From Amycolatopsis sp. DSM 110486 (GTDB lineage: Bacteria > Actinomycetota > Actinomycetes > Mycobacteriales > Pseudonocardiaceae), in contig NZ_CP080519.1 in assembly GCF_019468465.1 (NCBI RefSeq), positions 3,797,001 through 3,861,000 of the forward strand: DNA of 64,000 nt, written 5' to 3'. The position numbers and the translations under genes were made by a program. The notes beneath the pieces were generated by a model, which saw only the letters and a program-made list of their open reading frames with translations, had not been told where the DNA came from and did not search any database. Shown one piece after another: positions 43,841 through 51,929 of the stretch; within the stretch, counting starts at the first letter, position 1, and each line of letters begins with the position of its first letter.

Positions 43841-44964
43841 GGCAGCAGGAGTTCACCGACACCGTCCGCTGGGAGCTCGGCGAGACCGCGCTGGCGCCTC
43901 CGGAGCCAGGGGACGCGGCGCGGATGGCGCGGCGGGTGCTGGGGACGCGGACCCGTCGACGGCAGCGGACGCTGGCCGGGGCCGCGGCCGCAGCCGTGGT
44001 GCTCGCGCTGGGCGCGGCGACGATCGTCACCACTCAGACCACGTCGTCGCAGGTCCAGGCCGTGCCGGTGACGCAGTGGCCCGCGCGGGGGTCGCTGGCC
44101 GGCAACGTGGACTTGATCGAGCGCGCGCGGTGGGACTGGGGTGGGCAGGCGGCCCAGGTGGTGTTCGCCGGGAGCCGGCCGGAGGTGGGCACGATCGTCG
44201 TGCTGCGCAGCCAGGAGCACGACGGCGGCGTCCGGCTGGCGTTTCTCACCGGACCGGAGCTGGCGGTTCAGGCGCAGCTGACGGTCCCGGCCGGTCGGCT
44301 CACCGCTCCGGCCTACGGCTTCGTCGCCTCCGCGCCAAACGGCGGCCCGGCCACGGGCGTCGCGGTGACCGCTCCGCAAGTCGACACGGCGGCGTTCACC
44401 TCCGGCGAGACCCAGGTGGCCGACGGCCTCGCGACCGCGGAGCTCCCGCCCACCGCGGCCGCGTGGAACACCTCCCTCGCCACGGGAAACCCGCAGCACC
44501 CCGTGTTCGGCGAGCTGAGCACCTCGGCGCACGACCCGGCGATCTCGACGGGCACCGTCGTCCGCGCCCGCGACGATGCCCAGTTCGGCATCTCCGGGGT
44601 CGATGCGAAGCCCGGCGACGTCGTGGCGACGCGGGCGGGGTTCGTCGGCGTGATCACCGAGGGCCGCGACGATTTCGCGGCCGTGAAGTCCAACCCGGGT
44701 GCGCTGTCCGAGCCGTGGGGCCTGCGCGCGACGACGGCGACCGGCGAGCCCGTCACCCTGACCGACACCGGGTCGTCAGTCGACAGCCCGGTGATCGTCA
44801 CCCCCGCCGGCGCCGGCGAGCTGCACGACGGCGACCGGATCGTCCTGACCGGCTTCGGTCATTCGGCCGCCGTGGTCGCCCTCGGGACCGTCCACGCGGG
44901 GCGACTGCAGCGTGCCGTCCGCGTACCGCCGGACGGCACCGAGGTGCTTCTCATCCACCGCTGA
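43837..44964 (+). CDS. Single-pass membrane protein, partner of the SigE-family sigma factor
   Basis: TTG 43837 (TTGA overlap with the sigma stop; GGGAGGGG upstream) gives 375 residues. A short cytosolic N terminus (MRQQEFTDTVRWELGETALAPPEPGDAARMARRVLG region) precedes RTRRRQR. One membrane helix (about 45-65) is followed by a large extracytoplasmic domain rich in beta structure. The layout is that of a membrane-anchored sigma partner or anti-sigma factor. The N-terminal part lacks a ZAS Cys/His zinc motif. The outer domain is unrecognised and might sense an envelope signal. Confidence 0.8.
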   Translation: MRQQEFTDTVRWELGETALAPPEPGDAARMARRVLGTRTRRRQRTLAGAAAAAVVLALGAATIVTTQTTSSQVQAVPVTQWPARGSLAGNVDLIERARWDWGGQAAQVVFAGSRPEVGTIVVLRSQEHDGGVRLAFLTGPELAVQAQLTVPAGRLTAPAYGFVASAPNGGPATGVAVTAPQVDTAAFTSGETQVADGLATAELPPTAAAWNTSLATGNPQHPVFGELSTSAHDPAISTGTVVRARDDAQFGISGVDAKPGDVVATRAGFVGVITEGRDDFAAVKSNPGALSEPWGLRATTATGEPVTLTDTGSSVDSPVIVTPAGAGELHDGDRIVLTGFGHSAAVVALGTVHAGRLQRAVRVPPDGTEVLLIHR

Positions 44965-44992
44965 CCCTGGCGATCACCAGCCGGCTGTGCCT

Positions 44993-45021
44993 ATACTCGT
45001 CTGCGAATACTCGTAGACGAG
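44993..45021. promoter_or_regulatory. Putative PadR operator
   Basis: ATACTCGT occurs twice with a 14-base period (44993-45000 and 45007-45014). CTCGTCT (44996-45002) and AGACGAG (45015-45021) form a perfect inverted pair. The element ends at the ribosome site of the PadR gene, so self-repression is likely. Confidence 0.65.
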
Positions 45022-45033
45022 GAAGTGGTGACC

Positions 45034-45672
45034 GTGAAGCGGCGCAAGGTCGGGAACATGCTGGGGCTGGCGGTGCTGTCGGCCCTGGTCGAGCGGCCGA
45101 TGCACCCCTACGAAATGGCCTCCGTGCTGCGCGAACGCGGCAAGGACGCCGACATGAAGATCAAGTGGGGCTCGCTCTACACGGTCGTCGGCAACCTCGA
45201 GAAGCACGGCTTCGTCGCGACCGTGGAGAGCGTCCGCGACGGCGCGCGGCCCGAGCGCACGATCTACCGCCTCACCGACGTCGGCCGCGCCGAGCTGGAG
45301 GACTGGGTGGCCGAGTTGCTCGGCGAGCCGGACCTCGAGCCGACGAAGTTCCAGGCCGGGCTGTCGATCATGGCTTCGCTCGGCCCGGACGAGGTGGCAG
45401 ACCTGCTGACAAAACGCCTCACGGCGCTGGAAAAGCGCCTCGCTGAACGGGTTTCGGCACTGGACGCCTCGCGCGCCGAGGTGCCGCGGCTGTTCCTCGT
45501 GGAAAGCGAGTTCGAACTTGTGCTGCTGCGCGCCGAGATCGAATGGGTGCGCGGCCTGCGCGACGACCTGGCCACGAACGCGTTGCCGGGTGTCGCCGAG
45601 TGGCGGCACTACCGCGAGACCGGCGAGCTGCCGGAAGACTTGACCGCTTTCACCGAAGGCGGCCAGGAGTAG
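45034..45672 (+). CDS. PadR-family transcriptional regulator
   Basis: GTG 45034 lies nine bases after GAGGAAG and gives 212 residues; GTG 45025 and 45028 are alternatives. The N-terminal PadR winged helix (about 8-85) reads LGLAVLSALVERPMHPYEMASVLRERGKD..GSLYTVVGNLEKHGFVA. A C-terminal helical Vir_act_alpha_C-type dimerisation domain follows. PadR proteins repress detoxification or efflux genes and often themselves. A methyltransferase gene follows after 161 bases and could share control. Confidence 0.92.
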   Translation: MKRRKVGNMLGLAVLSALVERPMHPYEMASVLRERGKDADMKIKWGSLYTVVGNLEKHGFVATVESVRDGARPERTIYRLTDVGRAELEDWVAELLGEPDLEPTKFQAGLSIMASLGPDEVADLLTKRLTALEKRLAERVSALDASRAEVPRLFLVESEFELVLLRAEIEWVRGLRDDLATNALPGVAEWRHYRETGELPEDLTAFTEGGQE

Positions 45673-45833
45673 AAAGCCGGCCCCGGAGGCAGTGCTGGCA
45701 CACCGCCACCGGGACCGGGGAAACCCTCGAACCGATTCCGCGGACGCGGATCCGATCCTCAGGCTGCGATCACAGGATACGGGCCCGCACTCGCCGGAGC
45801 GGTTCGGCCGACCCACCGAACTGGAGTGCAACC

Positions 45834-46514
45834 ATGACGAACACCGAGGTCAAACGGCACCGGACCAAGCTCGTGCCGGAGATGGAGGGACCGGTCGCGC
45901 GGGCCTACGCGCGCGGTCGCGGGACGGCGCCGCAGCTGGCGTTCTACCGCTCGTCGGCGGCGGAGCTGGCCAAGCAGCTGCCCGGCGGCGCCGATGTGCT
46001 GGAGGTGGCGCCCGGGCCCGGCTTCCACGCGGTCGAGCTCGCGCGGCTCGGCTTCGCGGTCACGGGGCTGGACGTGAGCCGCACGTTCGTGTCCCTGGCG
46101 AGCCAGTACGCGCGGGAGCAAGGTGTCGCGGCGGAGTTCGTGCACGGCGACGTCGCGGCGATGCCCTTCGCGGACGGGTCCTTCGATTTCCTGATCACGC
46201 AGGCGGCGTTCAAGAACTTCGCCGACCCGGTCGACGCGCTCGACGAGATGTGGCGCGTGCTTCGGCCGGGCGGGGTGGCGCTGGTGCAGGACCTGCGCAA
46301 GACGGCCACGTCGGAAGACATCGCGGCCGAGGTGGCCGGGATGAAGCTGGGGCCCGTGGGGGCGTTCACGACAAAGTGGACACTCGGGCAGCTGCGCAAG
46401 CGCGCGTACACGCCGGAGCAGTTCGAAACGTTGGCGCGCGAAAGCCGCTTCGGTTCCTGCCACATCACCACGGACGGCATCGGACTGGAAGCGCGGCTGA
46501 CGAAGGCGGCTTGA
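45834..46514 (+). CDS. SAM-dependent class I methyltransferase
   Basis: This 226-residue methyltransferase starts at ATG 45834. The SAM-binding motif I is VLEVAPGPGFHAVELARLG, followed by VTGLDVSRTFVSLA (acidic residue after beta-2), AEFVHGDVAAMPFADGSFD and MWRVLRPGGVALVQDLRK. It belongs to the UbiE/methyltransf_11 group. The substrate is unknown. It sits downstream of a PadR regulator, and a very long perfect hairpin follows its stop codon. Confidence 0.92.
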   Translation: MTNTEVKRHRTKLVPEMEGPVARAYARGRGTAPQLAFYRSSAAELAKQLPGGADVLEVAPGPGFHAVELARLGFAVTGLDVSRTFVSLASQYAREQGVAAEFVHGDVAAMPFADGSFDFLITQAAFKNFADPVDALDEMWRVLRPGGVALVQDLRKTATSEDIAAEVAGMKLGPVGAFTTKWTLGQLRKRAYTPEQFETLARESRFGSCHITTDGIGLEARLTKAA

Positions 46515-46555
46515 GTTCTCAGCGAGCCCATCACCCCGATCCGCAATGGTGACGA

Positions 46556-46613
46556 CGGTCTGGACCATCTTGTCAAGGCGGGAAAGCGTGCCTTGACAAG
46601 ATGGTCCAGACCG
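46556..46613. repeat. Perfect 24-base inverted repeat with 10-base loop
   Basis: Arms at 46556-46579 and 46590-46613 are exact complements around the loop GGGAAAGCGT. The arm begins CGGTCTGGACCATCTTGTCA. Each arm is itself built of near-palindromes (GGTC-TG-GACC, CTTG-T-CAAG). It lies 41 bases after the methyltransferase stop and about 80 bases beyond the convergent SDR stop. A bidirectional terminator is the simplest reading, but arm length and perfection exceed what is usual, and no T-run follows. Confidence 0.85.
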
Positions 46614-46693
46614 CGTTGGAGCTGGGGATCGAGGTGCCGGGCGGGGACTGGGTGCCGGGCACCTCGGGCGGTCCGCCGCGGGTGAGCGGTTTT

Positions 46694-47452
46694 CTACCGC
46701 GGGGCCATGCGCAGCGCGCCGTCCATGCGGACGACTTCGCCGTTGAGGTAGTCGTGGTCGATCAGCGAGAGGGCGAGCTGCGCGTACTCGTCCGGCCGCG
46801 CCAGGCGCTTCGGGAACGGCACGCCGGCGGCGAGGCTCGCGCGGAACTCGTCGCTCACGGTGGCGAGCATCGGGGTGTCGACGATGCCCGGCGCGATGGT
46901 CAGCACGCGGATGCCCTGCGACGCCAGGTCGCGCGCGGCCGGCAGGGTGAGGCCGACGACGCCGCCCTTGGACGACGAGTAAGCCACCTGGCCGATCTGG
47001 CCGTCGTAGGCCGCGACGGAGGCGGTGTTGATGATGACGCCGCGGGCGTCGTCGGTCAGCGGCTCGGTTTTGGCGATGGCCTCGGCCGCGATGGTGAGCA
47101 CGTTGAAGGTGCCGATCAGGTTGATCTGCACGACCTTCGCGTACAGCGCGAGGTCGTGGCGGCCCTTCTTCGACAAGATGCGGGCCGAGGGCCCGATGCC
47201 GGCACAGTTCACGACCGTGCGCAGTGGCACGCCGGAGCCGGCCGCGGTGTCCACGGCGACCTGGACCTGGTCGGGGTCGGTGACGTCGGCCTCGACGTAG
47301 GTGATGCCGTCGACCTGCTCGGCCTTCTCGATCGACGCGGCGAGGTCGAGCGCGAAGACGCGCGCGCCCTTGGCGGCCAGCGCCTTGGCGGTGGCGCCGC
47401 CGAGGCCGGAAGCACCACCCGTGACGAGCGCTGCGGTGTCGGTGATCTGCAT
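46694..47452 (-). CDS. Short-chain dehydrogenase, 3-hydroxyacyl-CoA dehydrogenase (type II) like
   Basis: This 252-residue SDR starts at ATG 47452 with AGGAGAAGGG upstream. The nucleotide motif is VTGGASGLG with Asp in ALDLAAS for NAD. NCAGIGPSARILSKKGRHDLALYAKVVQINLIGTFNVL and the VIINTASVAAYDGQIGQVAYSSSKGG active-site block are characteristic of type II 3-hydroxyacyl-CoA (HSD10-like) dehydrogenases. The end has GEVVRMDGALRMAPR. It probably acts in fatty-acid, branched-chain or steroid side-chain oxidation. A small palindrome lies 51 bases upstream. Confidence 0.93.
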   Translation of the reverse strand: MQITDTAALVTGGASGLGGATAKALAAKGARVFALDLAASIEKAEQVDGITYVEADVTDPDQVQVAVDTAAGSGVPLRTVVNCAGIGPSARILSKKGRHDLALYAKVVQINLIGTFNVLTIAAEAIAKTEPLTDDARGVIINTASVAAYDGQIGQVAYSSSKGGVVGLTLPAARDLASQGIRVLTIAPGIVDTPMLATVSDEFRASLAAGVPFPKRLARPDEYAQLALSLIDHDYLNGEVVRMDGALRMAPR

Positions 47453-47503
47453 CTTCAGCCCTTCTCCTGCTCGTGGTGCGGCCCTGCACCGTAACGACAG
47501 GTT

Positions 47504-47513
47504 AACGTTCGTT
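47504..47513. promoter_or_regulatory. Possible TetR-type operator upstream of the SDR
   Basis: AACG-TT-CGTT is a short palindrome in TTAACGTTCGTTCG, 51 bases upstream of the SDR start and in the divergent gap to the UDP-glucose dehydrogenase gene. The shape resembles sites of TetR regulators of acyl-CoA metabolism, but 10 bases is weak evidence. Confidence 0.3.
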
Positions 47514-47633
47514 CGCACCGGCGCCGGGTGTGCTGCCTCACGCGAGGGCCGTTCTTCACTTCTCGCGTGGAGTATTCGGCGTCGCCCACTTCCGTTAGCG
47601 CCCGCTTCAACTCCGAATGTCACCTTCGGCATC

Positions 47634-48944
47634 ATGAGCGCAGCTCGGATCGTGGTGGTGGGGACGGGGTACGTCGGATTGACCACGGGGGCATGTCTCG
47701 CGAGCCTGGGGCATCGCGTCACCTGCGTGGACGTGGACGAGGCGAAGGTCTCTCGCCTCGCCGCCGGCAGAGTGGACATTCTCGAACCGGGGCTGGCCGA
47801 ACTGGTCACCGGTGGCATCAAGGGTGGGCGGCTGTCGTTCGTCGTCGGCGCGCGCGAAGCCGTGCAGGAGGCGGACGGTGTCTTCCTGTGCGTGCCGACG
47901 CCGATGGGCGCCGGCGGCTCAGCGGACCTGCGCGCGGTGGAGGCGGTGACGGCCGAGATCGGCGACGTGCTGCCCGCCGGCTGCGCGCTGATCACCAAGT
48001 CGACCGTGCCCGTGGGCACGTCCAAGCGCATCCGCGCGATGCTCGGCCGCGAAGACGTGCCCATCGTGTCCAACCCGGAGTTCCTGCGGGAAGGCACCGC
48101 GGTTTCCGACTTCCTCAATCCCGACCGGATCGTGGTCGGGTCCGACACCCCCGGCGCGGCCGGCTGGGTCGGTGACCTCTACGCGGACCTCGGCGCACCC
48201 GTCGTCGTCGCGGACGCGGCGAGCGCGGAGCTCGTGAAGTACGCGGCCAACTGCTTCCTCGCGCTGAAACTGTCCTATGTGAACTCGATCGCCGAGCTGT
48301 GCGAGCGCCTCGGCGCCGACATCGACCTCGTGACCGAGGGCATGGGCTACGACCGGCGCATCGGCCGCACGTTCCTCAAGCCCGGCCCGGGCTGGGGCGG
48401 CTCGTGCCTGCCCAAGGACACCAGCGCGCTGGTGAAGGTCGCGGAGTCGGTGAACTACGACTTCCGCATGCTCACCTCGGCCATCGACGAGAACATCGCC
48501 CAGCGCGACCGCATCGTCGCGAAGATCGCCGGCGCCTGCGGCGGCACGCTCGCCGGCGCGCGGATCGGCGTGCTGGGCCTGGCGTTCAAGGCCGGCACCA
48601 ACGACCTGCGCGACTCGCCCGCCCTCGCCGTCTCCTCGGTGCTCGGCGCGCTGGGCGCGGAGATCACGGCCTACGACCCGGCGGTGGACACCGGCATCGA
48701 CGGCATGACCGTGGTCGACGACCCGTACCAGGTCGCGAAGGACGCCGATGCGATCGTGGTCCTCACCGAGTGGGCCGAGTTCAAGCACCTCGACTGGACG
48801 GTGATGGCCGACGCGATGGAGGGCGACGACGTCGTCGACACCCGCAACCTCCTCGACCCGCGCACGGTCATCGACGCCGGCCTCTCCTGGCAGGGCGTCG
48901 GGCGGCCGCGGGCGGCGGGGCGAAAGCGCGTGACGGTTTCCTAG
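47634..48944 (+). CDS. UDP-glucose 6-dehydrogenase
   Basis: This 436-residue enzyme starts at ATG 47634. It oxidises UDP-glucose to UDP-glucuronate with two NAD molecules. The N-terminal NAD domain has VVVGTGYVGLTTGACLASLGHRV. The middle domain has EFLREGTAVSDFLNPDRIVVG and the catalytic Cys258 in GWGGSCLPKD. The C-terminal domain starts IGVLGLAFKAGTNDLRDSPA. It supplies nucleotide sugars for exopolysaccharide, wall or natural-product glycosides. It is not adjacent to the glycosyltransferases at the right end of the window. Confidence 0.96.
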   Translation: MSAARIVVVGTGYVGLTTGACLASLGHRVTCVDVDEAKVSRLAAGRVDILEPGLAELVTGGIKGGRLSFVVGAREAVQEADGVFLCVPTPMGAGGSADLRAVEAVTAEIGDVLPAGCALITKSTVPVGTSKRIRAMLGREDVPIVSNPEFLREGTAVSDFLNPDRIVVGSDTPGAAGWVGDLYADLGAPVVVADAASAELVKYAANCFLALKLSYVNSIAELCERLGADIDLVTEGMGYDRRIGRTFLKPGPGWGGSCLPKDTSALVKVAESVNYDFRMLTSAIDENIAQRDRIVAKIAGACGGTLAGARIGVLGLAFKAGTNDLRDSPALAVSSVLGALGAEITAYDPAVDTGIDGMTVVDDPYQVAKDADAIVVLTEWAEFKHLDWTVMADAMEGDDVVDTRNLLDPRTVIDAGLSWQGVGRPRAAGRKRVTVS

Positions 48945-49014
48945 TCCTGGCTTACGATCACGGACGCGGCATCGCGTGTCGGTCACCGGCTGGGTGAGAC
49001 ATGGAGGTGCCGGG

Positions 49015-49031
49015 ATGCCTTCTGGAGGCAT
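49015..49031 (+). promoter_or_regulatory. Small hairpin covering the ribosome site of the VOC gene
   Basis: ATGCCT (49015-49020) and AGGCAT (49026-49031) pair perfectly across TCTGG. The Shine-Dalgarno GGAGG (49024-49028) lies partly in the loop and partly in the 3' arm, eight bases before GTG 49037. This might modulate translation. Confidence 0.35.
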
Positions 49032-49036
49032 TGTTC

Positions 49037-49447
49037 GTGTCCGTTTCCGTTGAGCTCAACCATCTGATCGTGCCGTCCCGGGACAACCGGGAGTCCGCCG
49101 AGTTCCTCGCCCGCTTGCTGGGTCTCGAAGTGGGCGAGGAATGGGGGCCGTTCATCCCCGTCGAAACCGGCAACGGCGTCCGGCTGGACTTCGCGACGAT
49201 CCCGCCGCAGGACCTTCGGCTGCAGCACTACTGTTTCCTGATCCCCGAAGACGACTTCGACGCGTTTTTCGCGCGGCTGAAGGAAACCGGCGTGACCTAC
49301 CACGCCGATCCAGCCCGCAAGCAGGTCGGCGAGATCAACCACAACCACGGCGGCCGCGGGGTCTACTTCCTCGACCCGGGCGGCAACGGCGTGGAAGTGA
49401 TCACGCAGCCTTACGAGCCGGACCGCAGTCGGCCGGCTAGCTGGTGA
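49037..49447 (+). CDS. VOC/glyoxalase-fold protein
   Basis: GTG 49037, eight bases after GGAGG, gives 136 residues; ATG 49001 is less likely. It is a single vicinal-oxygen-chelate module with paired beta-alpha-beta-beta-beta units: SVELNHLIVPSRDNRESAEFLARLLGLEVG and GRGVYFLDPGGNGVEVITQPY. Potential metal ligands are His in LNHL, His in LQHYCFL and Glu in GVEVI. The reaction is not predictable; dioxygenase, lyase and resistance functions all use this fold. Its 3' end overlaps the convergent transporter gene by 11 bases. Confidence 0.9.
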   Translation: MSVSVELNHLIVPSRDNRESAEFLARLLGLEVGEEWGPFIPVETGNGVRLDFATIPPQDLRLQHYCFLIPEDDFDAFFARLKETGVTYHADPARKQVGEINHNHGGRGVYFLDPGGNGVEVITQPYEPDRSRPASW

Positions 49448-50378
49448 CCGTCGCCGGATCCCGTACGTCCTCGGGGCTGCGGGATCCGGCCACCTGCACC
49501 AGCACCGCTCCCGCGAGCAACACGGCCGCGCCGACCAGCTGCGTCGCGCCGAGTGTTTCGCCGAGCCACCACCACGCCAGCCCCGCGGCGACCAGTGGTT
49601 CAACCAGCGCCAGTACGCTCGCCAGCGCCGAAGGCAGATCGCGCAACGCGCGCAGCCCGGCCAGGTAGGGCAGCACCGTGCCGGCCACGGCCAGCACCAG
49701 CAAGGCCAGCCACACGGGCACGTGCAGGCTCCCGAGCGTTGCCGTGGCGGTGATCGACGCCGGCGCCACTGTCCACGGTGGACTGACCGCGCCCACCACG
49801 ACAGCCCCGATCGCCAGCCCGGCGGCTGTGAGCCCTACCGAGTCGTGCCGGCCCGCACCGCGTTCGCCGAGCAGGAAGTAGCCGGCCGAACACACGGCCG
49901 CGCCCACGCCGGCGGCGATGCCGAGCGCGTCGAGCCGTCCGCCCTGCCAGATCTGCGCGACGAGCGCCAGCCCGGCCACGCCGAGCGCCGTCCCGACCCA
50001 CACCAGCGCCGGAAGCCGCTCGCGGCGCACCACACGGACCCACAGCGCGACCAACGCGGGCGCCAGGTTCACCAGCACCATCGCCACTCCGACCGGCACG
50101 CGGTCCACGGCCACGAAAAAACAGAGCTGCACCCCGGCCACGCCGAGCACACCGTAGCCGAGCACCAGCCACACGTCGGACCCGCGGAAGCGCAACGCCC
50201 ACGGCCGCACCAGCGCGACGCCGGGCACCAGCACCACGGCCGCGAGCGCGATCCGGACCGCCGTCACCGCGGCCGGCGACCAGCCCGTGCCCATCACGGC
50301 CTTCGCCACCGGCCCGGATCCGGCGAACAGCACCCACGACGTGAGGCTCAACCCCGTCGCTCGTCCTCGCCCGGCCAT
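49437..50378 (-). CDS. EamA/DMT-family exporter
   Basis: This 313-residue membrane protein starts at ATG 50378. It has about ten helices arranged as two EamA repeats (about 10-140 and 160-300). The first repeat has SGPVAKAVMGTGWSPAAVTAVRIALAAVVLVPG, and the second ends DLPSALASVLALVEPLVAAGLAWWWLGETLGATQLVGAAVLLAG. Such proteins export amino acids, nucleosides or drugs. It is divergent from the ECF sigma gene across 100 bases. Confidence 0.93.
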   Translation of the reverse strand: MAGRGRATGLSLTSWVLFAGSGPVAKAVMGTGWSPAAVTAVRIALAAVVLVPGVALVRPWALRFRGSDVWLVLGYGVLGVAGVQLCFFVAVDRVPVGVAMVLVNLAPALVALWVRVVRRERLPALVWVGTALGVAGLALVAQIWQGGRLDALGIAAGVGAAVCSAGYFLLGERGAGRHDSVGLTAAGLAIGAVVVGAVSPPWTVAPASITATATLGSLHVPVWLALLVLAVAGTVLPYLAGLRALRDLPSALASVLALVEPLVAAGLAWWWLGETLGATQLVGAAVLLAGAVLVQVAGSRSPEDVRDPATVTS

Positions 50379-50478
50379 GACCGCAGTGTCGCCGCCCACC
50401 GCGGGCGCCGACCAACGATTTTCCCGCGGCCCGAAATTCACCCGACGGAAAACGCGGTCCCCGGACGACGATGTGGGT

Positions 50479-50997
50479 GTGACGGAACCGCGGGTGAGAC
50501 CGGACCCGGCTTTCGCGCTGCTCGGGCTGTACGAGTCCGCGCTGCCGGAGGTCTACGGGTACCTGCTCGCGCGCTGCGGCGACCGCGTGCTGGCCGAGGA
50601 ACTGACGTCGGAGACGTTCCTGGGGGCCGTGGCCGCGTGCCGCAAGGGGGGTGCGCCGCCGGTGAGCACCGGGTGGCTGATCGGGGTGGCACGGCACAAG
50701 CTGGCCGACCACTGGCGCCGCAAGGCCCGGGAGGAACGCGGGCTGCGGCTGGTGCACGAGCCCGACGCCCACGACCCGTGGGACACCGAGCTCGACGCGT
50801 TGCGCGCACGCCAGGTGCTCGAGTCGCTCGGCGCGCACCACCGGGCCGTGCTCACGCTGCGGTACGTCGACGGCCTGCCGGTCGGCGACGTCGCCGCTTG
50901 CCTCGGCCGCACGGTGCATGCCACGGAGGCGTTGCTGACCCGCGCGAAGGCCGCGTTCCGCCACAGCTACGAGGAGAAAGGGGGCCGCGATGACTGA
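50479..50997 (+). CDS. ECF-subfamily RNA polymerase sigma factor
   Basis: GTG 50479 gives 172 residues. Region 2 (about 15-80) contains LYESALPEVYGYLLARCGDRVLAEELTSETFLGAV and region 4 (about 110-165) RQVLESLGAHHRAVLTLRYVDGLPVGDVAACLGRTVHATEALLTRAKAAFR. The HATEALL helix is the variant seen in sigma factors paired with VOC or related accessory proteins. The next gene starts eight bases before its stop and encodes such a VOC protein, so the two form a module. Confidence 0.92.
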   Translation: MTEPRVRPDPAFALLGLYESALPEVYGYLLARCGDRVLAEELTSETFLGAVAACRKGGAPPVSTGWLIGVARHKLADHWRRKAREERGLRLVHEPDAHDPWDTELDALRARQVLESLGAHHRAVLTLRYVDGLPVGDVAACLGRTVHATEALLTRAKAAFRHSYEEKGGRDD

Positions 50998-51877
50998 GCC
51001 GTTCGACGCGCTCGCACTGCCCCCGACGCCGGTCGACCCGGACCCGGCGTTCGCCAGGGAGCTGCGGGACAACCTGCGGCGCCTCATCCTGAACGGAGCC
51101 GAGATGACCACCACCGAAACCCCCGCCGACGCCGCCGTGCGCGCGCTCGCGCCGTACCTCGTCGTCACCGATGCCCGCGCCGCGCTGGACTTCTACGTCG
51201 AGGTGTTCGGCGCGCGCCGCCGCTCCGACCCGATCGTGATGGACGACGGCCGCGTCGGGCACGCCGAGCTCACCATCGGCGACAGCGTGCTGATGCTCGC
51301 GGAGGAGTTCCCCGAGCTGGGCAACGTCGTCGCGCCCGAGGGCGGGCCGCTGATCCGCGTGGAGGTGCCCGACGTCCACGAGTCGGCCCGCCGCGCCGTG
51401 GAGCTGGGCGGCGAGGTGCTGCGCCCGGTCGAGGACCGCGGGTACGGGCTCGGCGGCACGATCAAGGACCCGTACGGCCAGCGCTGGCTCGTCGCGCAGG
51501 CCGGGCAGACGGCGAAGCACGCGACGAAGCCCACCCGTCACGGCGAAGCCATGTACTTCACGTTCCAGGTGCCCGACGGCGAGGTGGCGAAGGCCTTCTA
51601 CGGCGGCGTGGTCGGCTGGCAGTTCTCGCCGGGCTCCGTGCCGGACGCCTGGGGCTTCGAAGGCCCCGGCCTCCAGGGCGGTCTGTGGGGCGGACCGGGC
51701 CGGCAGGTCGGCTGGAAGCTGATGTACGCGGTGGACGACCTCGAAGCGGCTCTCACCCGCGTCCGCGATCACGGCGGCACGGCCGGTGAGGTGGAGCACC
51801 ACCCGTACGGCACGACCGCCGACTGCGTCGACGACCAGGGCATCGAGTTCTGGCTCTGGGAACAGCCACACGAGTGA
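50990..51877 (+). CDS. Double VOC-domain protein coupled to the ECF sigma factor
   Basis: This 295-residue protein starts at ATG 50990 within the sigma gene. A short N-terminal leader, FDALALPPTPVDPDPAFARELRDNLRRL, precedes two VOC modules. The first (about 50-170) includes YLVVTDARAALDFYVEVFGARRRSDPIVMDDGRVGHAELTIGDSVLMLAEEFPE. The second (about 185-295) includes MYFTFQVPDGEVAKAFYGGVVGWQF. The leader resembles an amphipathic segment that could contact the sigma factor. I infer a ligand-sensing or stress enzyme role linked to sigma activity; no zinc anti-sigma motif is present. Confidence 0.9.
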   Translation: MTEPFDALALPPTPVDPDPAFARELRDNLRRLILNGAEMTTTETPADAAVRALAPYLVVTDARAALDFYVEVFGARRRSDPIVMDDGRVGHAELTIGDSVLMLAEEFPELGNVVAPEGGPLIRVEVPDVHESARRAVELGGEVLRPVEDRGYGLGGTIKDPYGQRWLVAQAGQTAKHATKPTRHGEAMYFTFQVPDGEVAKAFYGGVVGWQFSPGSVPDAWGFEGPGLQGGLWGGPGRQVGWKLMYAVDDLEAALTRVRDHGGTAGEVEHHPYGTTADCVDDQGIEFWLWEQPHE

Positions 51878-51929
51878 GAAACCCCATGACCCCGGCGGCT
51901 CCCTCGCCGCCGGGGCGCACACTCGAACC

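Noticed and set aside
46601..46693. Start of a forward gene (MVQTALELGIEVPGGDW...) at the end of the 24-bp repeat
   Set aside because: The frame runs on into the antisense of the SDR gene, and its start codon lies inside the hairpin arm with no ribosome site.
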